A stretch of 25,218 nucleotides of DNA from Alistipes sp. (GCA_017646785.1 JAGCLX010000040.1:1-25218); one strand, 5' to 3'. Counted from the first letter of the stretch, positions 1-7,731 are shown. The notes: a model not told the origin generated them from the letters alone. Numbers and translations are program-made.

Positions 1-2
1 CG

Positions 3-203
3 ACTCGGTGTAAAGCTTTCGGTGGTCAGTTCGCTAAGGCGGGTAACATTATCGTTCGTCAGCGCGGTACAGTACACAACCCAGGTGAGAACGTGGGTAT
101 GGGTAAGGACCACACACTTTTTGCATTGGTTGACGGTACTGTTGGCTTCTGCAAGAAGGCTTCTGGTAAGTCGTACGTTAGCGTTACTCCTATTTCAGAG
201 TAA
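3..203 (+). CDS. rpmA: 50S ribosomal protein L27, 3' part (5' end outside window)
   Basis: Structural protein of the large ribosomal subunit, lying near the peptidyl transferase centre and tRNA acceptor ends. The reading frame beginning at base 3 carries the family core: FGGQ, then [12 protein letters not shown], then [18 protein letters not shown] and VDGTV. It ends with TAA at 201-203. About 66 residues are present, against a usual length of about 85, so only the N-terminal tail is missing beyond the window edge. A strong terminator follows directly, so rpmA is the last gene of its unit, consistent with the usual rplU-rpmA pair, although rplU is not visible here. Identification is secure. 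Confidence 0.97.
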   Translation, partial: TRCKAFGGQFAKAGNIIVRQRGTVHNPGENVGMGKDHTLFALVDGTVGFCKKASGKSYVSVTPISE

Positions 204-220
204 GCATCTTATGCACAGAG

Positions 221-250
221 AAAAAAAGAGAACTTCGGTTCTCTTTTTTT
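221..250 (+). terminator. Intrinsic terminator of rpmA
   Basis: AAAAAAAGAGAAC and GTTCTCTTTTTTT form a stem closed by a TTCG tetraloop, ending in a run of T. It starts 17 bases after the rpmA stop codon. Confidence 0.92.
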
Positions 251-278
251 TATGCCGTATATGTATCCCTAAATAGCA

Positions 279-312
279 AGAGGGTGTCCACAAAAACATG
301 GGCACCCTCTTA
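279..312. terminator. Hairpin between convergent rpmA and the minus-strand membrane gene
   Basis: AAGAGGGTGTCC and GGGCACCCTCTT pair over 12 positions with one wobble and a 10-base loop. It lies just past the stop of the minus-strand gene at 336 and after the rpmA terminator. The T-rich tail is weak on both strands, so it may be a backup terminator or an RNA 3'-end stabiliser. Confidence 0.55.
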
Positions 313-335
313 TTGTTTGTTTTGGCGTTAACCTA

Positions 336-1349
336 TTACTCAGCGGGAGTTGTAGTGTAGTTATCCTTGGTAACCTCCTCGTATATAACCTCCTCGCAAT
401 CGGCTGTTGCTGTGCGCTCGGGGAGTACCTCAAGCTCCGACTTCGATATGAGCCACCAGCCGTAGTAGTAGAGTGCAACGCTGGCGATGCTGCCCGCCAA
501 GAGTGTGAGCATGCCTATTAGGAATAGTGTTATGACTATTGTTGAGGCTGTAGCATTGTCAAACAGAGCCTCCAACTCAGCTATATCCTCGTCGTCGATG
601 TCGCTCATGCTAGTTATGTCCGCGATTAACGAGCCTCTGTCATACTCCTCGATGTCATCCTCGTAGTAGTCGTACTCATACTCATATACGCTGTATGTAG
701 TATCCTCTTCGTTGATTAGCACGGCAAATAGTCCCACCGCAGAAACGAACAAGAATGTCAAACTCAATATTACAGTCGCAAAGGTGACGATGTAGGACGC
801 AAAAATGTTTTTAGCACCAGCCTTCGCCATGTAGGGCATGTTGGAATCATTCTTCATGCGTGCGAACATCACGAACTTCATAACCTCGAATACCAAGGAG
901 CATAGTCCCACGAGCATCGAAATAATGGCCGTCGCGATGCCGATGTATGGTATTGTCGAGAAGATGTTAAGGAATGATATTGCAATGCCAGCTATGAGTG
1001 TAACGAGTGTACATGTGGCAAGCGTGCGGATATTGCCCGCAAGCGACAATGGTGAACACTCGCCCCAACGCTTGAGATCGAAGTAGAATATCCACTGATA
1101 TACATAGGTCACAATCGATAGGCTTATACCCATAAAGCCGAGTATGCACGCCATGATGATAAGCACTACAGAGAGCCCTTCAGCATCGTCAATAGCCCAA
1201 ATTCCCGACATGAGCATTATGGCTGCAACAAGTAGTAGTGCTCCTGTTAAGATACCGAATATGAGTATCATGCGCTGCGTCTTCCACAGGCTCTTTACTG
1301 CTACCTTCCAGTTCTCGGCAGCCTCGAGCGTATGCTTAAATTCTATCAT
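336..1349 (-). CDS. Polytopic membrane protein of unknown function with acidic Tyr-rich loop
   Basis: I do not recognise a named family. The 337-residue product shows about six hydrophobic helices, at roughly 27-49, 58-80, 107-130, 134-160, 186-212 and 268-297. Between the last two lies a 50-residue loop (about 213-265) that is extremely acidic and tyrosine-rich (repeated EYEYDYYEDD-like text, then DIDDEDIAELE). The N-terminus (residues 1-26) is polar and amphipathic, and the C-terminal tail of about 35 residues is acidic. The start at MIEFKHTL is the only sensible one. The gene lies 20 bases downstream of the DUF486 gene on the same strand, so the two are probably co-transcribed. The fold resembles general DUF975/DUF4013-like membrane proteins only loosely. 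No function is proposed. Confidence 0.8.
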   Translation of the reverse strand: MIEFKHTLEAAENWKVAVKSLWKTQRMILIFGILTGALLLVAAIMLMSGIWAIDDAEGLSVVLIIMACILGFMGISLSIVTYVYQWIFYFDLKRWGECSPLSLAGNIRTLATCTLVTLIAGIAISFLNIFSTIPYIGIATAIISMLVGLCSLVFEVMKFVMFARMKNDSNMPYMAKAGAKNIFASYIVTFATVILSLTFLFVSAVGLFAVLINEEDTTYSVYEYEYDYYEDDIEEYDRGSLIADITSMSDIDDEDIAELEALFDNATASTIVITLFLIGMLTLLAGSIASVALYYYGWWLISKSELEVLPERTATADCEEVIYEEVTKDNYTTTPAE

Positions 1350-1369
1350 AACAATTTGGTTTTAGGGTG

Positions 1370-1735
1370 TTACTTTCTAAATATGAAATAGACGGCCAAT
1401 ACCAAGCACATGAAGCCGACGTAGTGGTTCCACTTCAAGCCCTCGTGCATGAATATAGCCATGAAGAGCGAGAAGACCACAAGCGACACCACCTCCTGGA
1501 TAACCTTGAGATGCCACAGGGTGAATGGACCTCCAAACTCTGCGCTACCTATGCGGTTGGCGGGCACCTGGAAGCAGTACTCCAAGAGCGCCACACACCA
1601 GCTGATAACGATGATGGCTATCATGCCATATCTCTCGAGCTTCGATTTAAAGGCGATGTGTCCATACCACGCCAACGTCATAAAGATGTTTGAACAGATG
1701 AGAAGTGCTATTGTCGATATACCTCTTATTAGCAT
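1370..1735 (-). CDS. DUF486 (DMT-superfamily-like) small membrane protein
   Basis: The 121-residue integral membrane protein has four hydrophobic helices. It carries the family's recognisable text: SNIFMTLAWYGH near the N-terminus, then ISWCVALLEYCFQVPANRIG, then LKVIQEVVSLVVF and WNHYVGFMCLVLAVYFIF. This matches DUF486 (PF04342 by memory), which is related to the drug/metabolite transporter fold but has no assigned substrate. I place the start at the ATG at 1735 (MLIRG). A TTG nine bases upstream could extend it by three residues but is less likely. A -7 box (TAAATTTG, minus strand) ends about 30 bases upstream. The downstream membrane gene is 20 bases away and probably in the same transcript. 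Confidence 0.9.
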   Translation of the reverse strand: MLIRGISTIALLICSNIFMTLAWYGHIAFKSKLERYGMIAIIVISWCVALLEYCFQVPANRIGSAEFGGPFTLWHLKVIQEVVSLVVFSLFMAIFMHEGLKWNHYVGFMCLVLAVYFIFRK

Positions 1736-1768
1736 AACTTTCAAGTTAATGTATTAGTATTAATATGA

Positions 1769-1776
1769 CAAATTTA
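1769..1776 (-). promoter_or_regulatory. -7 promoter element of the DUF486 gene
   Basis: On the minus strand this reads TAAATTTG, a perfect match to the Bacteroidetes TAnnTTTG -7 box. It gives a leader of about 27 bases to the ATG at 1735. No clear TTG -33 element is seen at the expected distance. Confidence 0.5.
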
Positions 1777-1816
1777 TAAAAAAAATGGTAAATAGAAGCG
1801 TGACATGCTCTTTTTT

Positions 1817-1847
1817 TTGTCTATCTCATAATTTCGTTGTAATTTTA
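1817..1847 (+). promoter_or_regulatory. Promoter of the dipeptidyl peptidase III gene
   Basis: TTG (1817-1819), a 20-base spacer, and TAATTTTA (1840-1847) match the TTG/TAnnTTTG layout except for the last G. The predicted start is near 1854, leaving a leader of about 28 bases before the ATG at 1882. Confidence 0.5.
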
Positions 1848-1881
1848 CACCGATTATTGTATTATAAACTATAACCAATCA

Positions 1882-3912
1882 ATGATGAACAAAATTTTAG
1901 GAATTACCGCTATGGGAATTATTGCATTGACATCGTGCACAGCACCTGTCGAGCAGGAGGTGGAGCAGCCTTGGATTGTGGATCGCTTCGACGACATCAA
2001 GGTTATCCGTTATGAGGTACCCGGTTTTGAGGAGTTGACATTGCAGGAGAAGGAGCTCGTTTACTATCTCTCTGAGGCAGCTAAGTGTGGCCGCGATATC
2101 CTCTTCGACCAGAACTTTAAGTATGGCTTGGCTATACGTCGCTCTTTCGAGACCATCTACACTGAGGCTCGCAATACTGCTGAGGCCGAGGGTGCAGAGT
2201 TCAAGGCTTTCGAGAAGTACTTGAAGAAGATGTGGTTTGCTAACGGTATCCACCACCACTACTCAAACGATAAGTTTATCCCTGAGTTTTCAGAGGAGTG
2301 GTTCCGTGGTCAGCTCGCACTCTATATTAACGATGCTAACCGCCAGATGGACGATGAGCTTCTTTGCCGCATCATCTTCGATAAGGAGCTCTATGCATCA
2401 CGTCTTAACCAGAAGGCTGGCGTAGATGTTATCACTGCTTCGGCTAACAACTACTTTGAGGGTGTTAACCAGCAGGAGGTAGAGGCATTCTACGGTGCTA
2501 TGGCTGCTGCTGACGAGGGTAACCCCGAGCCTGTATCTTATGGTCTTAACTCTAAGCTCATGAAGAACGAGAAGGGTGAGGTATACGAGAAGGTATGGCG
2601 CGTAGGTGGCATGTACTCTGAGGCTATCGAGCAGATTGTATTCTGGTTGGAGAAGGCTGCAACTGTGGCTAACGACACTCAGCGTGCAACAATCGAGGCA
2701 CTCATCGACTACTACCGCACTGGCGACCTCAAGAAGTTCGACGAGTACAACATTCTCTGGGTGCGCGACACCGACTCTAACGTAGACTTCGTTAACGGCT
2801 TCATAGAGAGCTATGGTGATCCTCTTGGTCGCAAGGCTTCTTGGGAGTCTGTTGTAAACTTCCGCGATGTGGAGGCTTGCAAGCGTACAGAGATCATGGC
2901 TGCAAACGCACAGTGGTTCGAGGATAACGCACCTATCAACCCCGCATACCGCAAGGAGGAGGTTAAGGGTGTATCTGCAAAGGTTATCACCGTGGCTATG
3001 CTCGGTGGCGACTGCTATCCCGCAACAGCTATTGGTATCAACCTCCCCAACGCTGACTGGATTCGTAAGGAGCATGGCTCTAAGTCTGTGACTATCGACA
3101 ACATCACCTATGCATACGCAAAGGCTGCCGAGGGTAATGGCTTCAACGAGGAGTTCGTACTCCGCGAGGATGACCGCGAGCGCATGCGCCTCCACGGTAA
3201 GCTCTCTGATGACCTCCACACCGACCTCCACGAGTGCCTCGGTCACGGTTCAGGTCAGCTTGCTCCTGGTACTAAGGGTGATGAGCTCCGCACATACTCT
3301 TCAACACTCGAGGAGACTCGTGCCGACCTCTTTGCACTCTACTACCTCGGTGATCAGAAGCTCGTTGACATCGGTCTTATCTCTACACTCGATGTTGCAT
3401 GGGCACAGTACAGCAAGTATATCATGAACGGTATGCAGACACAGCTCTCTCGTATCGAGCTCGGTAAGGATGTTGAGGAGTCACACATGCGTAACCGCAA
3501 ACTCATCGCTGAGTGGTGCTACGAGAAGGGTAAGGCTGAGAACGTAATCGAGATCGTTGAGAAGGATGGTAAGCACTATGTTGTTGTTAACGACTTCGTA
3601 CGCCTCCGTGAGCTCTTCGGTGAGCTTCTCTGCGAGGTTCAGCGCATCAAGTCTGAGGGTGACTACGAGGCTGGTAAGGCACTTGTTGAGAACTACGCCG
3701 TTAAGGTAGATCCCGAGTTCCACGCCGAGATTATCGCGCGTAACAAGGCACTCAACATCGAGCCTTATGGTGGCTTTGTTAACCCCCGCTACGAGCTTGT
3801 TCACGACGCCGAGGGTAACCTTGTTGATGTGAAGGTTTGCTACGACAGCCAGTATGTTGATCAGCACCTTGAGTATTCTTCTAAGTACTCATTCCTTCCT
3901 ACCTTCAACTAA
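1882..3912 (+). CDS. Lipoprotein dipeptidyl peptidase III (peptidase family M49)
   Basis: A zinc exopeptidase that releases dipeptides from the N-terminus of oligopeptides. The 676-residue protein carries the family M49 signature HEXXGH as HECLGH at residues 450-455 (zinc ligands H450 and H455, catalytic E451). EETRAD follows at 477-482, where E478 should be the third zinc ligand. The 28-residue spacing equals that known for the Bacteroides thetaiotaomicron enzyme. The N-terminus is a lipoprotein signal (ITAMGIIALTSC, Cys at about 19), so the enzyme is probably membrane-anchored, unlike the cytosolic eukaryotic enzymes. MMNK and MNK starts are both possible. It appears monocistronic, with its own promoter and a terminator. 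Codon use is strongly biased (AAG, GAG, CTC, AAC), suggesting high expression. Confidence 0.95.
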   Translation: MMNKILGITAMGIIALTSCTAPVEQEVEQPWIVDRFDDIKVIRYEVPGFEELTLQEKELVYYLSEAAKCGRDILFDQNFKYGLAIRRSFETIYTEARNTAEAEGAEFKAFEKYLKKMWFANGIHHHYSNDKFIPEFSEEWFRGQLALYINDANRQMDDELLCRIIFDKELYASRLNQKAGVDVITASANNYFEGVNQQEVEAFYGAMAAADEGNPEPVSYGLNSKLMKNEKGEVYEKVWRVGGMYSEAIEQIVFWLEKAATVANDTQRATIEALIDYYRTGDLKKFDEYNILWVRDTDSNVDFVNGFIESYGDPLGRKASWESVVNFRDVEACKRTEIMAANAQWFEDNAPINPAYRKEEVKGVSAKVITVAMLGGDCYPATAIGINLPNADWIRKEHGSKSVTIDNITYAYAKAAEGNGFNEEFVLREDDRERMRLHGKLSDDLHTDLHECLGHGSGQLAPGTKGDELRTYSSTLEETRADLFALYYLGDQKLVDIGLISTLDVAWAQYSKYIMNGMQTQLSRIELGKDVEESHMRNRKLIAEWCYEKGKAENVIEIVEKDGKHYVVVNDFVRLRELFGELLCEVQRIKSEGDYEAGKALVENYAVKVDPEFHAEIIARNKALNIEPYGGFVNPRYELVHDAEGNLVDVKVCYDSQYVDQHLEYSSKYSFLPTFN

Positions 3913-3954
3913 TTTGTTGATATAAGCCGTAATCTGCGGCACAACCCTAAAAGT

Positions 3955-4004
3955 AGACCACCCAGGGCTGTACTACAATGTACTATCCCTGGGCGGTCTC
4001 TTTT
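3955..4004 (+). terminator. Intrinsic terminator of the DPP III gene
   Basis: AGACCACCCAGGG and CCCTGGGCGGTCT form a 13-position stem with one mismatch, followed by CTTTT. It begins 43 bases after the stop codon. Confidence 0.8.
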
Positions 4005-4074
4005 GTGAAGCACCACATCTCGCGACTTCTATCAACAAATGCGGTTGTGGGGCATGGGTAAGATATTAGGGAGG

Positions 4075-4131
4075 TTAGGGAGATTAAGGAATTTAGTGAC
4101 AACCGCTCTCTAAATTCCCTAATTTCCCTAA
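4075..4131. repeat. Long imperfect palindrome downstream of the helicase gene
   Basis: Two 22-base arms (4075-4096 and 4110-4131) are reverse complements with two differences, around a 13-base loop. The arms contain TTAGGGAGATTAAGG and CTAATTTCCCTAA; an extra TTAGGGAGG unit precedes the left arm. It lies 16 bases past the stop of the minus-strand helicase gene and may end that transcript, but there is no U-tract on the minus strand. It could instead be a dispersed palindromic repeat. Confidence 0.6.
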
Positions 4132-4147
4132 TCTATTTATATTGAAC

Positions 4148-5572
4148 TTACTCCGCTCCATCCAAAAACTTCTCATCGAAGTTGACGAGATATATGCGTT
4201 CGGTGGCGCGGGTGATGGCTGTGTACAACCAGCGCATCATATCCCTTGACATCTCCTCGTCACCAAATAGACACCTATCCACAAAGACCGCTTTCCACTG
4301 TCCACCCTGTGCCTTATGGCACGTCACGGCATAGGCGAACTTCACCTGCATGGCGTTGAAGTGTTGGTTCTCGCGGATGGCGCGGTAGCGCTTTGTGCGC
4401 GACTTGATATCCTCGTAATCCTTCTCCACCTCGTAAAATAGCTTGCGGCTCTCCTCGCGAGTGAGCGATGGCGACTCCGAGGCCAGAGTGTCGAGCATAA
4501 CCTTTGCCTCCATGGTGTAGTCGTCGTAGTCGGGGAACTCCACCACCGCATCTATAAACCTAAATCCATAAAACTCCTCGAAGCGGCGTATGCGTTTGAG
4601 GCGCACGACATCACCATTTGCTACAAACGACATTGGCGACTGCTCGTCGTTTTCGGCATAGAAGTAGTTGTTCTTGACAATCATGAGCATATCGCCGCTC
4701 TCTATCTCCTCCTCTGCCGAGAGGTTGTAGCGACGTATGCCCTCGTTGTAGCGATTGGCGCGCTTGTTAGAACGGGTGATGACTATCGTTTCGTCCCTGC
4801 CATACTTTGAGTAACACTCCTCCAGCGCCTCGAGTAGCTCACTACCATTGACGCTGCGGAAGTCGGGGTATGTCATATCGAAGCGCGGAATTTCGTATAG
4901 GCGGTTTTCGAGCATGCAGCGTAACATGGTGGCGTTGAATAGTATGCCCGAGTCTTGGGTCTGTCGCACCACCTCGTCCATGGTGTTGTACTCAACATCG
5001 CCATAGGGTAGTAGCTCCGCGGGATCAAGCGCAGGGCTGTAGTCGAGGCCTACGGGCGGAAGCTGGGCATCATCACCCACAAGCATGAGGCGACACTCCT
5101 TGCCGCTACGCACATATTTGATGAGGTCTTCCAGAAGGTTGCCCGATCCGAACATCGCACCCTCGGATGACGATGTCGACAGCATGGATGCCTCGTCGAC
5201 AACGTATACGACGTTTTTATCCTTATTGAAGTCGAGAGAGAACTTCGACTCGTAATCAGCCATTGTGCGCTCTCGGTATATCTTCTTATGTATGGTATAT
5301 GCATCCCTTTTTGCATAATGCGACAACACTTTAGCTGCGCGACCCATTGGTGCGAGGAGTATTGTTTTGATACCCAGCTCGTTGAGTGCTGCAACGAAGG
5401 CTGCAATGATGGTTGTCTTTCCCGTTCCAGCATAGCCGTTAAGTATAAATATACGCTCATAATCCTCGTCCGTTACCCACTCGGATAACTTTTCAATGAT
5501 TTTTTTTTGGTTAAATGTTGCGTCAACCGATAATTTTGCGTAAATTTGATGCGAAATATGTGTGCTATGCAT
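4148..5572 (-). CDS. RecD/UvrD-superfamily (SF1B-like) ATP-dependent DNA helicase
   Basis: The 474-residue predicted DNA helicase has an AAA/RecD-like N-terminal half and a UvrD_C_2-like C-terminal half. Walker A is GYAGTGKT at 46-53. Walker B is VVDEASML around 124-131. Motif III is GDDAQLPPVG at 166-175. The C-terminal helicase motif AVTCHKAQGGQW is at about 415-426, and the final motif LYTAITRATERIYLV at about 449-463. This architecture is the short Bacteroidetes RecD-like protein often annotated as exodeoxyribonuclease V subunit or AAA ATPase. The open frame runs on to 5803, but I place the start at ATG 5572 because a -7 box (TAAGTTTG, minus strand) lies at 5608-5615 and a longer start would overlap the divergent gene. 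The substrate is unknown; a recombination or repair role is inferred. Confidence 0.9.
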   Translation of the reverse strand: MHSTHISHQIYAKLSVDATFNQKKIIEKLSEWVTDEDYERIFILNGYAGTGKTTIIAAFVAALNELGIKTILLAPMGRAAKVLSHYAKRDAYTIHKKIYRERTMADYESKFSLDFNKDKNVVYVVDEASMLSTSSSEGAMFGSGNLLEDLIKYVRSGKECRLMLVGDDAQLPPVGLDYSPALDPAELLPYGDVEYNTMDEVVRQTQDSGILFNATMLRCMLENRLYEIPRFDMTYPDFRSVNGSELLEALEECYSKYGRDETIVITRSNKRANRYNEGIRRYNLSAEEEIESGDMLMIVKNNYFYAENDEQSPMSFVANGDVVRLKRIRRFEEFYGFRFIDAVVEFPDYDDYTMEAKVMLDTLASESPSLTREESRKLFYEVEKDYEDIKSRTKRYRAIRENQHFNAMQVKFAYAVTCHKAQGGQWKAVFVDRCLFGDEEMSRDMMRWLYTAITRATERIYLVNFDEKFLDGAE

Positions 5573-5590
5573 ATGCCTCGTATTTTGTAC

Positions 5591-5615
5591 TAACTTTAAA
5601 GACGATACAAACTTA
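5591..5615. promoter_or_regulatory. Divergent promoter region of the helicase and the membrane-anchored protein
   Basis: The minus strand reads TAAGTTTG at 5608-5615, a perfect TAnnTTTG box, with a leader of about 30 bases to the helicase ATG at 5572. The plus strand reads TAACTTTA at 5591-5598, seven of eight, with the ATG at 5634. The start codons are only 61 bases apart, so the two transcripts probably begin in overlapping sequence. No convincing -33 TTG is visible for either. Confidence 0.45.
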
Positions 5616-5633
5616 ATAAAAAATAATAACAAA

Positions 5634-6446
5634 ATGAAAAATTCAAGATCTATCTTGGTTACTATTGCTACCGTTGTTTTGGTAGCTGGAGTGGCAGCTC
5701 TTGTATGGTGGATTTGGTCTATGGTATCAACTCCTATCCAGTTCGAGAAGCACTTTGAGGAGCGTACTGCAAAGGTTATTGAGAAGGAGCAGTACATCAT
5801 CAAGCTTGTTCAGGCATATCGCGACAACAACCCTAAGAAGGAGTTTACTGCCAACTGGGACGAGCTCACTGATTTCGCGTTGAATGGCACAATGGAGTAC
5901 CGCAGCCAGATCTACGATGAGAACAACTTGGAGAATGCTGCTATTCTGGAGGAGCTCCGCAAGGATAAGAATTGGAAGAATGAGCGTGTAGTTGCAGTTG
6001 CTGTTCGTGATACAGTATTCGATGATGCGTTCGGTAAGTGCCGCCTCTCTGAGGAGGAGATTAAGCACTTGCGCTACATCCCATTCACTCACAACCAGGA
6101 GGAGTTCAAGCTCGATACAGCAACATATGAGGCTGGTGCATACCGCACACACCTTATCCGTTGCCACGCTCCTTACATCAAGTTTATCGATACTGATACT
6201 TTCAACCAGGAGTTCTGGAACGAGCTTAACGACCAGTTCGAGTACTTCATCAACCACCAGGAGGCTAACGAGGATATGAAGAAGATGAAGGCTGACGGCT
6301 TGAAGGCTTCTGTAACTAAGGCTGAGAAGTATATGATCGGCGATAGCCATCCTTTCCCCATGGATCTCGAGTTCTTCGGCGTTACTTTCGGTAGCCTTGA
6401 GGAGCCTACTAACGAGGCTGGTAACTGGGGCGGTAGCGCTAAGTAG
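5634..6446 (+). CDS. Membrane-anchored protein of unknown function
   Basis: The 270-residue product starts with one hydrophobic segment (about residues 7-30, SILVTIATVVLVAG and WWIW) after a short basic stretch. This is an uncleaved N-terminal anchor, with the rest outside the membrane. The body is highly charged: FEKHFEERTAKVIEKEQYI, a DTVFDDAFGKCRLSEEEI region, and a Gly/Asn-rich C-terminus ending NWGGSAK. Two cysteines are seen in the soluble part. I do not recognise a named domain. The ATG at 5634 is chosen because it precedes the membrane segment; an upstream ATG at 5562 would overlap the helicase gene. The stop is two bases before the next gene, so it is the first gene of an operon with the DUF3822-like gene and rsmD. 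Codon bias is strong, unlike the next gene. Confidence 0.85.
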   Translation: MKNSRSILVTIATVVLVAGVAALVWWIWSMVSTPIQFEKHFEERTAKVIEKEQYIIKLVQAYRDNNPKKEFTANWDELTDFALNGTMEYRSQIYDENNLENAAILEELRKDKNWKNERVVAVAVRDTVFDDAFGKCRLSEEEIKHLRYIPFTHNQEEFKLDTATYEAGAYRTHLIRCHAPYIKFIDTDTFNQEFWNELNDQFEYFINHQEANEDMKKMKADGLKASVTKAEKYMIGDSHPFPMDLEFFGVTFGSLEEPTNEAGNWGGSAK

Positions 6447-6448
6447 TT

Positions 6449-7033
6449 ATGACGCTAACATCACTAAATAATGTGTCCATCCGCCTTAAGTCGGGTGGAC
6501 ACTCTTTTTCTGATTTGGAGCTTAAGGCAGCTATTGGTAACTCGGCTGAGGTCGTAGAGGTCGTTGTCCTCACACCAAAGACTACGCTTGTGCCTGCTGA
6601 TTTGTTTAACAGCGAGTGTGCTGCAGACTATCTTGTTGCTGTGGGCCTCGCACCAAGTCTTGATGAGTGCGTCGTGTGCTCCAAGCCTGTAAATGGCGCT
6701 GTGGCTGTGATGGCACTAAGCAATGAGTGTTATGCTGCGTTGCAGGGACTTAAGCTTGCTGTTAGTTACGTTACTCCACTGCTGTGTGGTGATGCCGTAG
6801 AGCAGGGTAGTGCGCTCCACCTTGAGGATGACCTTCTCTATGTTAAGGTCTATAATAAGGGTGTGCTTTTTGCTGAGGTTATGGAGTGCCAGAGCGACGC
6901 CGATATCCTCTACTTCCTTGCACAAATAGATGGTGTATACAATATATATAATATGCTCGCGCGCGCGACGGGTGATACAGTTCGCCTCAAGCGTGTAGCG
7001 AAGTACCTTTTTAAGGAGTTTATATGCGAATAA
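6449..7033 (+). CDS. DUF3822-like protein
   Basis: The 194-residue protein contains VSIRLKSGGHSFSDLEL near the N-terminus, which resembles the opening of DUF3822 proteins (SIRL..DGFSF as I remember it). The C-terminus (DILYFLAQIDGVYNIYN, then RLKRVAKYLF) also fits. DUF3822 genes are, to my knowledge, a regular neighbour of rsmD in Bacteroidetes, which supports the call. This copy is shorter than the usual roughly 250 residues. It begins two bases after the upstream stop and overlaps rsmD by 10 bases (7024-7033), so translation of the three genes is probably coupled. No catalytic motif is seen. The family's function is unknown; the linkage hints at RNA modification or ribosome biogenesis. Confidence 0.6.
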   Translation: MTLTSLNNVSIRLKSGGHSFSDLELKAAIGNSAEVVEVVVLTPKTTLVPADLFNSECAADYLVAVGLAPSLDECVVCSKPVNGAVAVMALSNECYAALQGLKLAVSYVTPLLCGDAVEQGSALHLEDDLLYVKVYNKGVLFAEVMECQSDADILYFLAQIDGVYNIYNMLARATGDTVRLKRVAKYLFKEFICE

Positions 7034-7560
7034 TAAGTGGTAAATATCGTGGTCGCACGATTGTGCCTCCACGCAACTTGCGTGCGCGCCCTACGACGGA
7101 TTTCGCCAAGGAGAATCTATTTAATGTCCTGGGCAATCTCGTAGACTTCGAGGAGCTTGATGTCCTTGACCTATTCTCTGGTACTGGTTCTATTAGCTAC
7201 GAGTTTGCATCGCGCGATGCTCGCAGTGTAACCTCTGTGGAGGTAAATAGCGTGCATCATAACTTTATACGCCAGACCGCGCGAGATCTTAAGTTCGAGA
7301 ATTTCTATGCTGTTAAGGCAAATGTGTTCCTCTATCTCAAGAGCTGTATTAAGCAGTTCGATCTTATTTTCTCAGATGCCCCCTACGATTTGGAGGGTAG
7401 CGAGGAGGTGATACGCCTTGTCTTTGAGCGCAACTTGCTTAATGAGGATGGAATACTTATTTTTGAGCACTCAAAGGAGCAGGATGTGAGTGGTATGCCA
7501 AACTATTGGCAGACACGCAGTTATGGTAGTGTGCAATTTTCATTCTTCAAAAAAGAATAG
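7024..7560 (+). CDS. rsmD: 16S rRNA (guanine966-N2)-methyltransferase RsmD
   Basis: SAM-dependent methyltransferase that modifies G966 in 16S rRNA. The 178-residue protein starts MRIISGKYRGR, then ARPTTDFAKENLFN (the family's PT.....RE..F..L region). SAM motif I is VLDLFSGTGS at 47-56, followed by the acidic SVEVN at 71-75. Motif IV is SDAPYDL at about 117-123. In this family motif IV is normally DPPF or DPPY; here the first proline is alanine (A119), and GCC is clear in the sequence. The length is normal for the family. It overlaps the DUF3822-like gene by 10 bases. No strong terminator follows; only a weak AAAAAAGAATAGTTTTTT pairing is present before the tRNA-Asp promoter. Confidence 0.92.
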   Translation: MRIISGKYRGRTIVPPRNLRARPTTDFAKENLFNVLGNLVDFEELDVLDLFSGTGSISYEFASRDARSVTSVEVNSVHHNFIRQTARDLKFENFYAVKANVFLYLKSCIKQFDLIFSDAPYDLEGSEEVIRLVFERNLLNEDGILIFEHSKEQDVSGMPNYWQTRSYGSVQFSFFKKE

Positions 7561-7589
7561 TTTTTTAGTGAAAAAAGTTGCTAAAAAAA

Positions 7590-7619
7590 TTGCAGGTTAA
7601 AAAAAATGTACTACCTTTG
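7590..7619 (+). promoter_or_regulatory. Promoter of tRNA-Asp
   Basis: TTG at 7590-7592, a 19-base spacer, and TACCTTTG at 7612-7619 are a perfect Bacteroidetes primary sigma promoter. The tRNA starts at 7658, giving a leader of about 30 bases. Confidence 0.8.
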
Positions 7620-7657
7620 CACCGCAATCGAGAGATAACGGTTGTGATTCTAACAAT

Positions 7658-7731
7658 GGTGCGTTAGTTCAGCTGGTTAGAATACGTGCCTGTCACGCAC
7701 GGGGTCAGGGGTTCGAGTCCCCTACGCACCG
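7658..7731 (+). tRNA. tRNA-Asp (anticodon GTC)
   Basis: A 74-base cloverleaf. The acceptor stem is GGTGCGT with ACGCACC, the D arm GTTC...GAAT, the anticodon stem CGTGC with GCACG, and the anticodon loop CTGTCAC, with GTC at 7692-7694. The T arm is AGGGG-TTCGAGT-CCCCT. The discriminator base is G (7731), the known identity base for aspartate. CCA is not encoded. A perfect promoter precedes it and a terminator follows three bases later, so it is transcribed alone. Its 3' end, with the terminator, is duplicated 291 bases downstream. Confidence 0.97.

Noticed and set aside
2398..3246. Long open frame (282 residues) antisense to the DPP III gene
   Set aside because: It is a shadow of the strongly biased codons (GAG, CTC, AAG) of the sense gene. 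The product is Leu/Val-rich without any recognisable domain, and it has no promoter box.
5573..5803. 77-residue N-terminal extension of the RecD-like helicase
   Set aside because: It overlaps the divergent gene and its anchor segment, and the -7 box at 5608-5615 places transcription start downstream of most of it.
5727..6350. 207-residue minus-strand open frame inside the membrane-anchored protein gene
   Set aside because: Low-complexity Leu/Val/Ser text typical of the antisense of a biased gene; the plus-strand gene has a membrane anchor, a promoter and tight spacing to its neighbours.
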